NCBI RefSeq assembly: GCF_001411805.1
Contig: NZ_CP007212.1
Span: 2,728,001-2,792,000 of the forward strand
Reading direction: 5' to 3'
DNA length: 64,000 nucleotides
Source: Burkholderia plantarii
GTDB taxonomy: Bacteria; Pseudomonadota; Gammaproteobacteria; Burkholderiales; Burkholderiaceae
Part shown: one piece after another, positions 46,413 to 54,506 of the stretch
How the letters are laid out: each line of letters opens with the position of its first letter
Numbering within the stretch: position 1 is the stretch's first letter
Position numbers and translations under genes: made by a program
Notes under the pieces: generated by a model
What the model was told of the DNA's origin: nothing
What the model saw: the letters and a program-made list of their open reading frames with translations, nothing else
Databases searched by the model: none

Positions 46413-47427
46413 ATATTTCTTCAACCTGAGCAAAGAAGATCAACGCGAAGCGCTGGAATACGGGCGAGCCGAAACCGGTCGCCCCGCCCACCTGCTCGAA
46501 AAGGACGTGTGGGTGGTATGGACGCTGCGCACCCTGTTCGAGTCGCCGCTCGCGGCCGATCTGACCTTCAAGGGCGGCACGTCGCTGTCCAAGGTTTACA
46601 AGGTCATCGACCGCTTCTCCGAAGACATCGATCTGACCTACGACATCCGCAAGCTGATCCCGGACTTGATCGGCGCAGGCGGCGACCTGCCGGCCAGCCG
46701 CAGCCAGGCCAGCAAATGGACACAAGCCGTGCGACACCGGCTGCCCGACTGGATCACGCAAAACGTGCAGCCGGTGCTACAAGCAGCCTTGACGTGCGAG
46801 AGTCTGGATGCTCGGCTTGAACTCTGCGGGCAGGAGAACGACAAACTGCTTCTCCACTACCCTGCCCTGAAGCAAGGAACTGGTTACGTGGCGCCCGTCG
46901 TCACACTGGAGTTCGGGGCGCGCGCCACCGGCGAGCCGCATCAGGTATTCCAGGTGACTTGCGACATCGCCGAACACTTGCCTGAGGTGTCGTTCCCCAC
47001 TGCCTCGCCGCTGGTCATGAGCGTCGCGCGTACCTTTTGGGAGAAGGCCACCGCTGCGCACGTGTTCTGCGCCCAAGGCCGCATCCGCAGCGAACGCTAC
47101 GCGCGCCATTGGCATGACTTGGCTGCGATAGCCCGAAGCCCGCATTTCACGGCCGTCATGGCCGATCGCACGGTGGCAACCACCGTCGCCCACCACAAGT
47201 CCTATTTCTTCATCGAGAAAGACACCGACGGCCAAGTGGTCGACTACCTGCCTGCGACCACAGGGCATCTGAAAATCGTCCCCGAAGGCGAAGCCAAGAC
47301 GGCGCTTGCCAAGGACTACGCCGCAATGCTGGCGGACGAAGTGATGGTAGGCAATGCCATATCCTTCGACGAGCTGTTGGAAGCATGTGCCGATCTTGAA
47401 ACCAAGGTAAACAAGGCTGCCGTGTAG
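46405..47427 (+). CDS. AbiEii/AbiGii-type nucleotidyltransferase toxin
   Basis: A 340-aa DUF1814 nucleotidyltransferase. The signature LTFKGGTSLSKVYKVIDRFSEDIDLTYD (GGTS at 57-60, DxD at 74-76) is complete, and HWHDLAAIARS is present later. Toxins of this group transfer nucleotides to tRNA and stop growth on phage attack. GTG at 46405 overlaps the antitoxin stop by eight bases, giving strict coupling. Intact type IV-like TA pair. Confidence 0.92.
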   Translation: MAEYFFNLSKEDQREALEYGRAETGRPAHLLEKDVWVVWTLRTLFESPLAADLTFKGGTSLSKVYKVIDRFSEDIDLTYDIRKLIPDLIGAGGDLPASRSQASKWTQAVRHRLPDWITQNVQPVLQAALTCESLDARLELCGQENDKLLLHYPALKQGTGYVAPVVTLEFGARATGEPHQVFQVTCDIAEHLPEVSFPTASPLVMSVARTFWEKATAAHVFCAQGRIRSERYARHWHDLAAIARSPHFTAVMADRTVATTVAHHKSYFFIEKDTDGQVVDYLPATTGHLKIVPEGEAKTALAKDYAAMLADEVMVGNAISFDELLEACADLETKVNKAAV

Positions 47428-47462
47428 CGACAACGATAAAACAAAGGTTATTGGGGGGAGCC

Positions 47463-47900
47463 ATGCGTGTTTCAAGATTGCAGATAGAGAACTTCCGGGG
47501 CATCAAGAAAGCGGAACTTCACTTCTCTGGACATACGCTCTTGATCGGCGGCAACAACGTCAGCAAGAGCACGATCTGCGAAGCACTCGATCTCGCGCTT
47601 GGGCCAGATCGCCTGAATCGAACACCTCCCGTTGAGGAGTCCGACTTTCGCAACGCAGGATATCCGGGTGGCGCGCTGATGCGAGCGCAGCCCTTCACAC
47701 GCTCGACCCTGATCGCCGCCGTTGAACTTCTCGAAGGCCATAGCCAAGCCCGCTCCAATCAGATGGTCCTGTGCCTGGGTCTGGAGGATCAAATCGGTTC
47801 GGGCACAGCGGTATCGGACGAGGATCACAGCACCTTCCGCCTGCATATCGTCCTCGTGACGGCCAGGACATACCTGCGCCGCCTGTACTACGGCCTCTGA
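47463..47900 (+). pseudogene. Truncated OLD-family ATP-dependent endonuclease
   Basis: The first about 65 residues (MRVSRLQIENFRGIKKAELHFSGHTLLIGGNNVSKSTICEALDLALGPDRLNRTPPVEESDFRNAGY) are a clear OLD/RecF-like ATPase N-terminus. The Walker A reads GGNNVSKST instead of GGNNVGKST. After that the sequence loses family resemblance and stops at 145 residues; OLD proteins are 500-650 aa with a Toprim domain. Remnant of a defence gene, cut by insertion of the cassette that follows. Confidence 0.82.
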
Positions 47901-47902
47901 CT

Positions 47903-48955
47903 ATGAGCATGGGCGCCACAAGTACGAAATCCAAAGTCACCTTTCTGGAAACGGTCTATCCGCCGATCTCCAATCAGGAAGCTGTCTGGCTTCAAAATGA
48001 CCCAGAGGTCGAGGCACTCCTCAGGCAGAGCGATTTCTACATGATCGGCGGCCGCGCCGAGGCGAAATATCTGAACCTTTTGATCGATCCCGACACCTAT
48101 GTCGTGACTTTCGATTTCGCGATCGGCGATGACTTCCGGGACCCCGTCGAGATCCACATTCGCGACCTGCCAGCCGTCCAGGAGTCGGAGGCGGAATCCT
48201 TCTGGGTCGAGGGTGGTGAGAAGAACATACGGATATGGGATGGGGCGATCGGCGAACCCGGCTCGAACGTGCTGGAATGGTTCACGACTGAGAAGCTGAT
48301 ATGGGATCGGTCACGCGGCCGCACTGGCATCGAGCGTTTCGACCGGCACGGTGAGGCCGCCACCTACGATTTGCTCTATGTCGGCATTGCCAAGGTTGGA
48401 GACAGCTTCGACCGCCTCATCAGCAACGGGCACAAGGCCCGCATGGAGATTCTCGGCAACGAGCCCCAACGCTATCCTGGCGCCCGGGTGACGGACGAAA
48501 TCTATCTGTTTCTGTTCAACGTCCAGCCGTTGATCATGACGACCTTCGAACCGCAGCATGACTTCGAGAACGAGGATTTCAGCGGCGCCTATGACCAGAA
48601 GCGGATCGTCGCCGACGCCGAGAAGGCCTTCGTCAGCCTTCTGAAGCCTGAATACAACGTGGTGAAGTTCGCGAGCTACCCGAAGGGCGCGGACGGCCTC
48701 TACGGCTCGGACTTCGTTCGCTACGGCTACGTGATCTGCGAGTCCATTTCCTTCGACACAGCGCATGGGCGGATCAGGGGAAGCCGGGACGCGGCCACCG
48801 GCTCCATCACCAATGATGCCGACAGCATCTTCGTCGAAGGAGACACCGTGAAACTGTTCGTCTCCGGGGTCGACTTCCCCGCCGAGCCGCCGCCGGCCAC
48901 GGCGAACGCGGCTCCACAAGACAACCAGAAGGAAAACAATCAGGGGGATGTATGA
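47903..48955 (+). CDS. Unknown 350-aa protein of the defence cassette
   Basis: I do not recognise the family. The sequence is acidic and globular, with no membrane segment, and contains regions such as DFYMIGGRAEAKYLNLLIDPDTYVVTFDFAIGDDFRDPVEI and a Gln/Asn-rich C-terminus. The start ATG 47903 is two bases after the stop of the OLD remnant. Its stop overlaps the start of the PHP-ATPase gene by four bases, so it is a coupled first gene of a four-gene operon. Codon use is less extreme than in the core genes. Confidence 0.85.
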   Translation: MSMGATSTKSKVTFLETVYPPISNQEAVWLQNDPEVEALLRQSDFYMIGGRAEAKYLNLLIDPDTYVVTFDFAIGDDFRDPVEIHIRDLPAVQESEAESFWVEGGEKNIRIWDGAIGEPGSNVLEWFTTEKLIWDRSRGRTGIERFDRHGEAATYDLLYVGIAKVGDSFDRLISNGHKARMEILGNEPQRYPGARVTDEIYLFLFNVQPLIMTTFEPQHDFENEDFSGAYDQKRIVADAEKAFVSLLKPEYNVVKFASYPKGADGLYGSDFVRYGYVICESISFDTAHGRIRGSRDAATGSITNDADSIFVEGDTVKLFVSGVDFPAEPPPATANAAPQDNQKENNQGDV

Positions 48956-51915
48956 GCAATCGCGGTTCGGAATGGCATCGTTGGGAGCCGCACATTCATG
49001 CGCCCGGCACCTTGTTCAACAACCAGTTTAAAGGCCCGAACGCCTGGGGCGACTACCTCACCAGCCTAGAGCAAGCGACACCCGTCATCCGCGCCATAGC
49101 TGTGACCGACTATTATCGCACCGATACCTATCAGCAAGTCGTGCGGGAGATGAAGGAAAACGGCCGCCTCCCGGAGGTTGCGCTCGTCTTCCCCAATGTA
49201 GAGCTTCGGCTCGATGTCGCCACGGTGAAGGAAAGATGGACCAACATCCACCTTCTCGTCTGCCCTGACGATCCAAAGCATGTCTCGGAGGTGGAGCGCT
49301 TTCTGAGCCGGCTGCGATTTGAGGCCTTCGGCGACAACTTCGCCTGCACCCGGGAGGATCTCGCCAAGCTAGGGCGGAAATCCAAGCCGGAGTTGACCGA
49401 TGAGCGGGCCGCCTTCCGCCATGGCGCTTCACAGTTCAAGGTCAACTTTGGAAAGTTGCGCGAGGAGTACGGCAGAAGCGATTGGGCGAAAGAGAATATT
49501 CTGATCGCAGTCGCCGGCGCCGAAACCGATGGCACGTCCGGCATCCGCGACTCCAATGACGCCACCCTGCGTCAGGAGATCGAGAAGTTCGCGCACGTCA
49601 TCTTTGCCAGCAGCCCAGCGCAGCGGGATTTCTGGCTGGGCCGGAAAAGCGGCGTCGGAGAGGACGTGCTTCGCGAACGATATGACGGCCGCAAACCCTG
49701 CCTGCACGGCAGCGATGCGCATGAGCAAGCGACCGTCGCCAAGCCCAACGGCGATCGCTACTCGTGGATCAAAGGCGCACTGGAATTCGATGCGCTACGT
49801 CAAGCCTACATCGATCCTGCCGGCCGGGCCTATGTCGGCCCCCACCCCCCGTTTCGGGCGACGCCCGCACGCGTCATCTCAGAGGTAGAATTGTCGGGCG
49901 CGGAATGGGTCCAGACGCCGAAGCTCGCGCTCAATGCCGGTTTGGTCGCCATCATCGGCGCGCGGGGCTCCGGAAAAACCGCGCTTGCGGATGCGATCGC
50001 GGCGGGATGTGACGCCACGGAAGGCCGCTTGAGCAATGCGTCCTTCATTGTACGAGCCCGCGAGCATCTTGATGGCGTAGGCGTCCGGCTGAACTGGGAG
50101 ACCGGCGATCCTTCGGTTCGCCGCTTGCTCGACGATTCCTTTGATCCGTCGCTCTACCCGCGAGCGCGCTACCTCTCCCAGAAGTTCGTCGAAGAGCTTT
50201 GCTCGGCCGACGGCTTGAAGGATGAACTGCTGAGCGAGATCGAGCGGGTCATTTTTGAAGCGCACAACACGCTGGAACGCGATGGCGCGACGGATTTCGG
50301 TGAGCTGCTGGAGCTGCGGACGACGGTGTTGCACGACAATCGCGACCGCGACGAGGAGGCCATTGAGGCACTCTCCGATCAAATCGGGCTCGAGCGCGAG
50401 AAGCAAAGCCAGATCACCGGCCTCAAATCGCAGATCACCCAGAAAGAGGCGTTGATCGCCGGCTATATCAAGAGCCGAGACAAGTTGGTGACCGCAGGCA
50501 GCGCGGAGCGGGTCGCGCGGCTGAACGCGCTCACGGAAGCGGCCGATTATGTCCGGACGCAGATTCGGCTCTGGTCGCAGGAGAGCCAGGCGCTGCGCTC
50601 CCTGCAGAACGACGTATCGGATTTCCGAACCAATCGCGCGCCGATGGCCCTACGAACGACCAAGCAGAACTTTGTCGGCGCGCATCTCGACGACAAGGCA
50701 TGGGACGTGTTCCGGCAGACCTACGCCGGCAATGTCGACGGCACATTGACCGAGCGGCTGGCCAAGGCCGAGAAGGCGACGGCCGGGTGGCGAGGTAAGG
50801 CGCTTCCCCGCAAGGCAACCGATCAGGAGCCCTATGTGGCCGACGATGCCGAGCTGAAACAATTGTCGCTGGGCCAACTTGAGGCCGAGATTGGCCGCAT
50901 TCAGCGGCTTATCAACATCGACACCGACACCGCGAACCGCTTGCGGACGATAACCACCAAGATCGGAGACGAGAACGCCGCGCTGAAACGCCTGAAGGAC
51001 TCGCTGGCCGATTGTGAAGGTGCCGCAGCGCGGACCACCCAGCTCCAGTCCGATCGAGAAAAGGCCTATTTGCGGGTCTTCGAGTCGATCGTCGCTGAAG
51101 AGCAAGTGTTGCATACGCTGTACCGCCCCCTCATGGACCGGCTCGCGCAGGCGCCCGGGACGCTGCGGAAATTGTCGTTCTCGGTGTCTCGCCATGCGGA
51201 CGTGCACCGCTGGGCGACGGAGGGCGAAGACTTGTTCGACAAGCGGCGCACCGGCCCTTTCAAAGGCGTAGGCACGCTGGAGGCCTGGGCTAACGCGCTG
51301 CTGAAGCCGGCTTGGGAATCCGGCGATCCAACAGCCGTTGCCGAAGCGATGGCGGGATTTCGCCAGGCCCATCAGGCCGAGCTGCTCGATCTCTCCGAGG
51401 TGCCGCGATCACAGCAAGCGGATTATCGCTCCTGGCTGAGACGCTTCGCCAAGTGGCTCTACGGCACCGGCCATATCCAAATCAGCTACAGCATCGACTA
51501 CGAAGCCGTCGACATTCGCAAGCTCTCGCCGGGCACGCGCGGCATCGTTCTGCTGCTGCTCTATCTTGCCCTGGACGACAGCGATGACCGCCCGTTGATC
51601 ATTGACCAGCCGGAGGAAAACCTCGATCCGAAGTCGATCTTCGACGAGCTGGTCGAACTGTTCATCGCCGCAAAGAACGTGCGTCAGGTCATTATGGTGA
51701 CGCACAACGCGAATCTCGTCGTCAACACGGACGCCGATCAGGTCATCGTCGCGTTTTCCGGCACCCATACGCCCGGCAAGCTGCCGCCCATCCGGTATCT
51801 GGCCGGTGGCCTCGAAAACGCGGAGATGCGGAAGCATGTGTGCGACATCCTCGAAGGTGGCGACCGCGCCTTCAAAGAGCGCGCGCGACGACTTCGTGTC
51901 CGCCTCGATCGATGA
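48952..51915 (+). CDS. PHP-domain SMC-like ATPase (TrlF/Ppl type)
   Basis: A 987-aa protein. The N-terminal PHP phosphoesterase domain has W-H-R-W-E-P-H14-I-H16 and, later, LHGSDAHE near residue 255. An ABC/SMC-like ATPase follows: Walker A GARGSGKTALAD (about 336-347), long coiled coils (about 430-750), and Walker B with signature region RPLIIDQPEENLDPKSIF (about 880) and a switch His in VTHNANLVVN. This is the architecture of TrlF-family ATPases and of the Ppl antiphage protein. It probably cuts nucleic acid when triggered. Third-party confirmation of the subfamily is needed. Confidence 0.85.
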   Translation: MSNRGSEWHRWEPHIHAPGTLFNNQFKGPNAWGDYLTSLEQATPVIRAIAVTDYYRTDTYQQVVREMKENGRLPEVALVFPNVELRLDVATVKERWTNIHLLVCPDDPKHVSEVERFLSRLRFEAFGDNFACTREDLAKLGRKSKPELTDERAAFRHGASQFKVNFGKLREEYGRSDWAKENILIAVAGAETDGTSGIRDSNDATLRQEIEKFAHVIFASSPAQRDFWLGRKSGVGEDVLRERYDGRKPCLHGSDAHEQATVAKPNGDRYSWIKGALEFDALRQAYIDPAGRAYVGPHPPFRATPARVISEVELSGAEWVQTPKLALNAGLVAIIGARGSGKTALADAIAAGCDATEGRLSNASFIVRAREHLDGVGVRLNWETGDPSVRRLLDDSFDPSLYPRARYLSQKFVEELCSADGLKDELLSEIERVIFEAHNTLERDGATDFGELLELRTTVLHDNRDRDEEAIEALSDQIGLEREKQSQITGLKSQITQKEALIAGYIKSRDKLVTAGSAERVARLNALTEAADYVRTQIRLWSQESQALRSLQNDVSDFRTNRAPMALRTTKQNFVGAHLDDKAWDVFRQTYAGNVDGTLTERLAKAEKATAGWRGKALPRKATDQEPYVADDAELKQLSLGQLEAEIGRIQRLINIDTDTANRLRTITTKIGDENAALKRLKDSLADCEGAAARTTQLQSDREKAYLRVFESIVAEEQVLHTLYRPLMDRLAQAPGTLRKLSFSVSRHADVHRWATEGEDLFDKRRTGPFKGVGTLEAWANALLKPAWESGDPTAVAEAMAGFRQAHQAELLDLSEVPRSQQADYRSWLRRFAKWLYGTGHIQISYSIDYEAVDIRKLSPGTRGIVLLLLYLALDDSDDRPLIIDQPEENLDPKSIFDELVELFIAAKNVRQVIMVTHNANLVVNTDADQVIVAFSGTHTPGKLPPIRYLAGGLENAEMRKHVCDILEGGDRAFKERARRLRVRLDR

Positions 51916-53513
51916 GGGCGCTCGACGAGATGGAAAGCGAACTAGATCCCGATCGCATTGGCCGCATCGGCGAACGCCACTTCGAAGTGCTCTGCGAGCG
52001 CGCGGGCCTCTATTGCAACAAAAGCGTCGTCGATGTGATGGGTTGGGATTTCATCGTAGAGTTCCCGATGGCGCCGGCCGGCCAGACTACCCCTCTCGAT
52101 CAACGTCCGACCAATGCCACCCGGGTCCAGTTGAAATCGACGCTTGGCCGCGCCGGAAATCGAATCCGCCTCAGCCTGTCCGCCATCGACCGCTTGGCCA
52201 AGGACCCTCGGCCGGCGCTCATCGTCGTGTTTCGCCTGCGAGCTGATGGCGAACTTCAGTCCGGTTATCTTGTCCACCTCATCGGCAGTGAGCTTGCGCG
52301 CGTTCTCAGGCGATTGCGAACGGCGGAGGCCCGCAAGGCCCACGACATCAACCACACCGACATCAGCTACGATTATGAGAAAGTCGGGGTGCGCTTCGAG
52401 CCGACTCCCACCGGCTTGTTGGCGGCCCTGAGTACGGCCTGTGGTGAAGACCCGGGCGCCTATACCATCGAGAAGCAACGGCAGCTCGCTGAACTTGGCT
52501 ATGAGAATGGCCAATTTGAGGCCGAGGCGCTCATCGAGATCGAGGGCCCGGAGCATTTGAGCAACCTGTTGCTTGGTCTCGCGCCCTTGAAGCCGCACCG
52601 GCTTCGGGTATTCGACAGCAGGTTCGGCATACGTCTTCCCTACCAAGGCATGCTGTTCGACGACCTCGAGGAGTTACGTCTTACGCCGCCTACACTGGGT
52701 TCATGCGAGATTTCGGTCCGTGGCCCCGGCTTCGGGCAAGCGGCGCGATTCGACGGCGAAATGTTCATTGGCCCGCCAATGGCCGAGCCGCAGGGCGCAG
52801 AACTTCTCGTCCGCACTTCAGACTTCATCATCCGGCTGACACCGCCGGCGCTTAAGTTCGAAAGCGTCGGTTCGATCGATGACATGGAGCACACCATGGA
52901 GGAGTGGGCGGAGCTGCTTCGCGCGCTCACGCTCATGGCAACCGGGCGAGCGACGCTGACGATCGCCGGGAACGACCGGATTCCAACGATTACCTTCCCG
53001 GTCAATCAGCCCGTCACCGGACCGTACCTTGAGGAGTTGCCTGTTATCTCTGAGTTTATGGATGGTTGGCTGCGCCTGCTCGCCAACGCAGGCATCCGCT
53101 CTACCGCCAAATTCAAGTTCGATGCGTTCTGGCAGTCCAATGAAGCACGCATGGCCGTGGACATCCTGCTCAAGCCGAAATCGCTGGCCCGTTTCGAGTT
53201 CCAGAACCTTGAGATCGAAGATTCGTCATCACTGCCAGAAGGGCTGTATTTCAACAGCACGTCGTTTGCCGACACGAGCATAACCTTTAGCGCCAAGGTC
53301 TTCTTCGAGAAAACCGACGATCCGGAATGGGGATATCGGTCGACGGGCTTCGAAGCCCTCGACGTTCGGCCCAAGGTGGACGACCTTGAAGAATACGGAA
53401 TGGACCAAGCGGCCGCTTGCGATCTGAAGCTCCTCATCGACCCGAGGAACATCACATTGACGCCACAGGGAGACACCTCGGAAGCATCCAATACATCTGA
53501 GGACGTGGAGTGA
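51912..53513 (+). CDS. DUF4365-like PD-(D/E)xK nuclease-type protein
   Basis: A 533-aa protein. The first about 90 residues match the DUF4365 nuclease pattern: RIGRIGERHFEVLCERAG (Glu21), DVMGWDFIVEF (Asp46) and RVQLKST (Gln73, Lys75). The remaining about 440 residues are not recognised and may be a sensor. ATG 51912 overlaps the ATPase stop (ATGA), so translation is coupled. Partner of the PHP-ATPase in the cassette. Confidence 0.75.
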   Translation: MRALDEMESELDPDRIGRIGERHFEVLCERAGLYCNKSVVDVMGWDFIVEFPMAPAGQTTPLDQRPTNATRVQLKSTLGRAGNRIRLSLSAIDRLAKDPRPALIVVFRLRADGELQSGYLVHLIGSELARVLRRLRTAEARKAHDINHTDISYDYEKVGVRFEPTPTGLLAALSTACGEDPGAYTIEKQRQLAELGYENGQFEAEALIEIEGPEHLSNLLLGLAPLKPHRLRVFDSRFGIRLPYQGMLFDDLEELRLTPPTLGSCEISVRGPGFGQAARFDGEMFIGPPMAEPQGAELLVRTSDFIIRLTPPALKFESVGSIDDMEHTMEEWAELLRALTLMATGRATLTIAGNDRIPTITFPVNQPVTGPYLEELPVISEFMDGWLRLLANAGIRSTAKFKFDAFWQSNEARMAVDILLKPKSLARFEFQNLEIEDSSSLPEGLYFNSTSFADTSITFSAKVFFEKTDDPEWGYRSTGFEALDVRPKVDDLEEYGMDQAAACDLKLLIDPRNITLTPQGDTSEASNTSEDVE

Positions 53514-53544
53514 TTGGCGGTAGCCGCCTAGGAGAAGGCACAGA

Positions 53545-54045
53545 ATGAGTATGCAGTGGCTGTTGGCGAAGGCCCCAGGATTTCAGGCGCTGCCCGATGC
53601 GGATCGCACCGCAATCTTCAATTTCACCTTCCTGTGGAGTCTCTTCGAGGCGCAGGTGATGGGCAACTTCGCGCGAGCCGACCTGATCTGCACAAAGGTC
53701 GACGAATTGCGTGATGCCGGCACGCTTGATGCGGACGAGTACGCGGCAGAGTTGGCCTATTTCCGGGAGCGCTATTTCGCCAACGGCGCCCTCACCCACC
53801 ACTTTGAGCATCTCCACCTGCGGCCCGCCGACCAGCCCGCTGTGGTCCAGTCGGTGCTCGACGGAAGCAACGACGACCCACGCGACCGGCTCCTGACGGT
53901 GCTGATGATTGTCTGGCGCTTCCGCAACAATCTCTTCCATGGCGCCAAATGGGCTTACCAGCTTCAGGGTCAGCGCTCGAACTTCACGCACGCGAATGCC
54001 GTTCTGATGCGGCTCCTTGAACGGCACGGACAGTTGGCCGCGTAA
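53545..54045 (+). CDS. HEPN-like small protein (166 aa)
   Basis: An all-helical protein with the motif R127-N-N-L-F-H132 in VWRFRNNLFHGAKWAY, matching the Rx4-6H ribonuclease motif of HEPN domains. It begins 31 bases after the nuclease-like gene in the same direction, with AGGAGA nearby. HEPN proteins often act as RNA-cleaving toxins in defence systems. Assignment rests on the motif and helix pattern; moderate certainty. Confidence 0.65.
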   Translation: MSMQWLLAKAPGFQALPDADRTAIFNFTFLWSLFEAQVMGNFARADLICTKVDELRDAGTLDADEYAAELAYFRERYFANGALTHHFEHLHLRPADQPAVVQSVLDGSNDDPRDRLLTVLMIVWRFRNNLFHGAKWAYQLQGQRSNFTHANAVLMRLLERHGQLAA

Positions 54046-54139
54046 CTCTTACCTATGTTACTTCGAGGGGAACGCCTTCCCCTGCGGCCGAGCCTTTGGT
54101 CTCAGCCGCCCCTTCTGCGGGAGACCTCGCAACGCCTCT

Positions 54140-54224
54140 TTTAGAGTGAGAGGACGGACGGCTTTGCCATGACGGGTTGAAGACTGGAGGAGAGGCCTCC
54201 GGCGCCCGTCATGGAATTTGAGCC
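54140..54224 (+). ncRNA. Structured leader RNA, candidate radC-type motif
   Basis: The perfect 10-bp inverted repeat CCATGACGGG (54167-54176) and CCCGTCATGG (54205-54214) encloses a second stem, GGAGG...CCTCC. It lies just before an ORF that starts at ATG 54225 (MTQVEVLSADRDRAGGYNVV) and breaks off into the DUF2274 region at about 54285. From memory it resembles leaders found before antirestriction/radC genes on proteobacterial mobile elements. Confidence 0.5.
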
Positions 54225-54284
54225 ATGACCCAAGTGGAAGTTCTGAGCGCCGATCGCGACCGGGCCGGCGGATACAATGTAGTC
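54225..54284 (+). pseudogene. 5' stub of an unknown mobile-element gene
   Basis: Reading from ATG 54225: MTQVEVLSADRDRAGGYNVV, a plausible protein start that follows the structured leader. It loses coding character at about 54285, where the antisense DUF2274 gene begins. Probably the first 20 codons of a gene cut by a recombination junction. Confidence 0.5.
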
Positions 54285-54506
54285 CTAGTGCTGACCTCTC
54301 CTTTTAAATGCCCTATCCCCTGCCATGAACGCCTGCAGCATGTGGGGAATCAGCGTCAGGGCATCAACCGCCTCGCCATGGGTTTGCGCGTGCAGCGCGG
54401 CGTAACGGTCGAGGTCGGCCTTGAGACTGGCCGAGCACGTAAAAGTCAGTTTGACGATCTGGGTATCGGGCAACGGCCCTAGCCGCAGCTTGCGTGTTGT
54501 GCTCAT
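54285..54506 (-). CDS. DUF2274 protein at end of trb operon
   Basis: A 73-aa protein: KLRLGPLPDTQIVKLTFTCSASLKADLDRYAALHAQTHGEAVDALTLIPHMLQAFMAGDRAF, the usual DUF2274 pattern. This family habitually follows trbI in Tn4371-type conjugation operons. Its start overlaps the trbI stop by four bases. The role is unknown; the helix-strand pattern could be a ribbon-helix-helix-like fold. Confidence 0.88.
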   Translation of the reverse strand: MSTTRKLRLGPLPDTQIVKLTFTCSASLKADLDRYAALHAQTHGEAVDALTLIPHMLQAFMAGDRAFKRRGQH

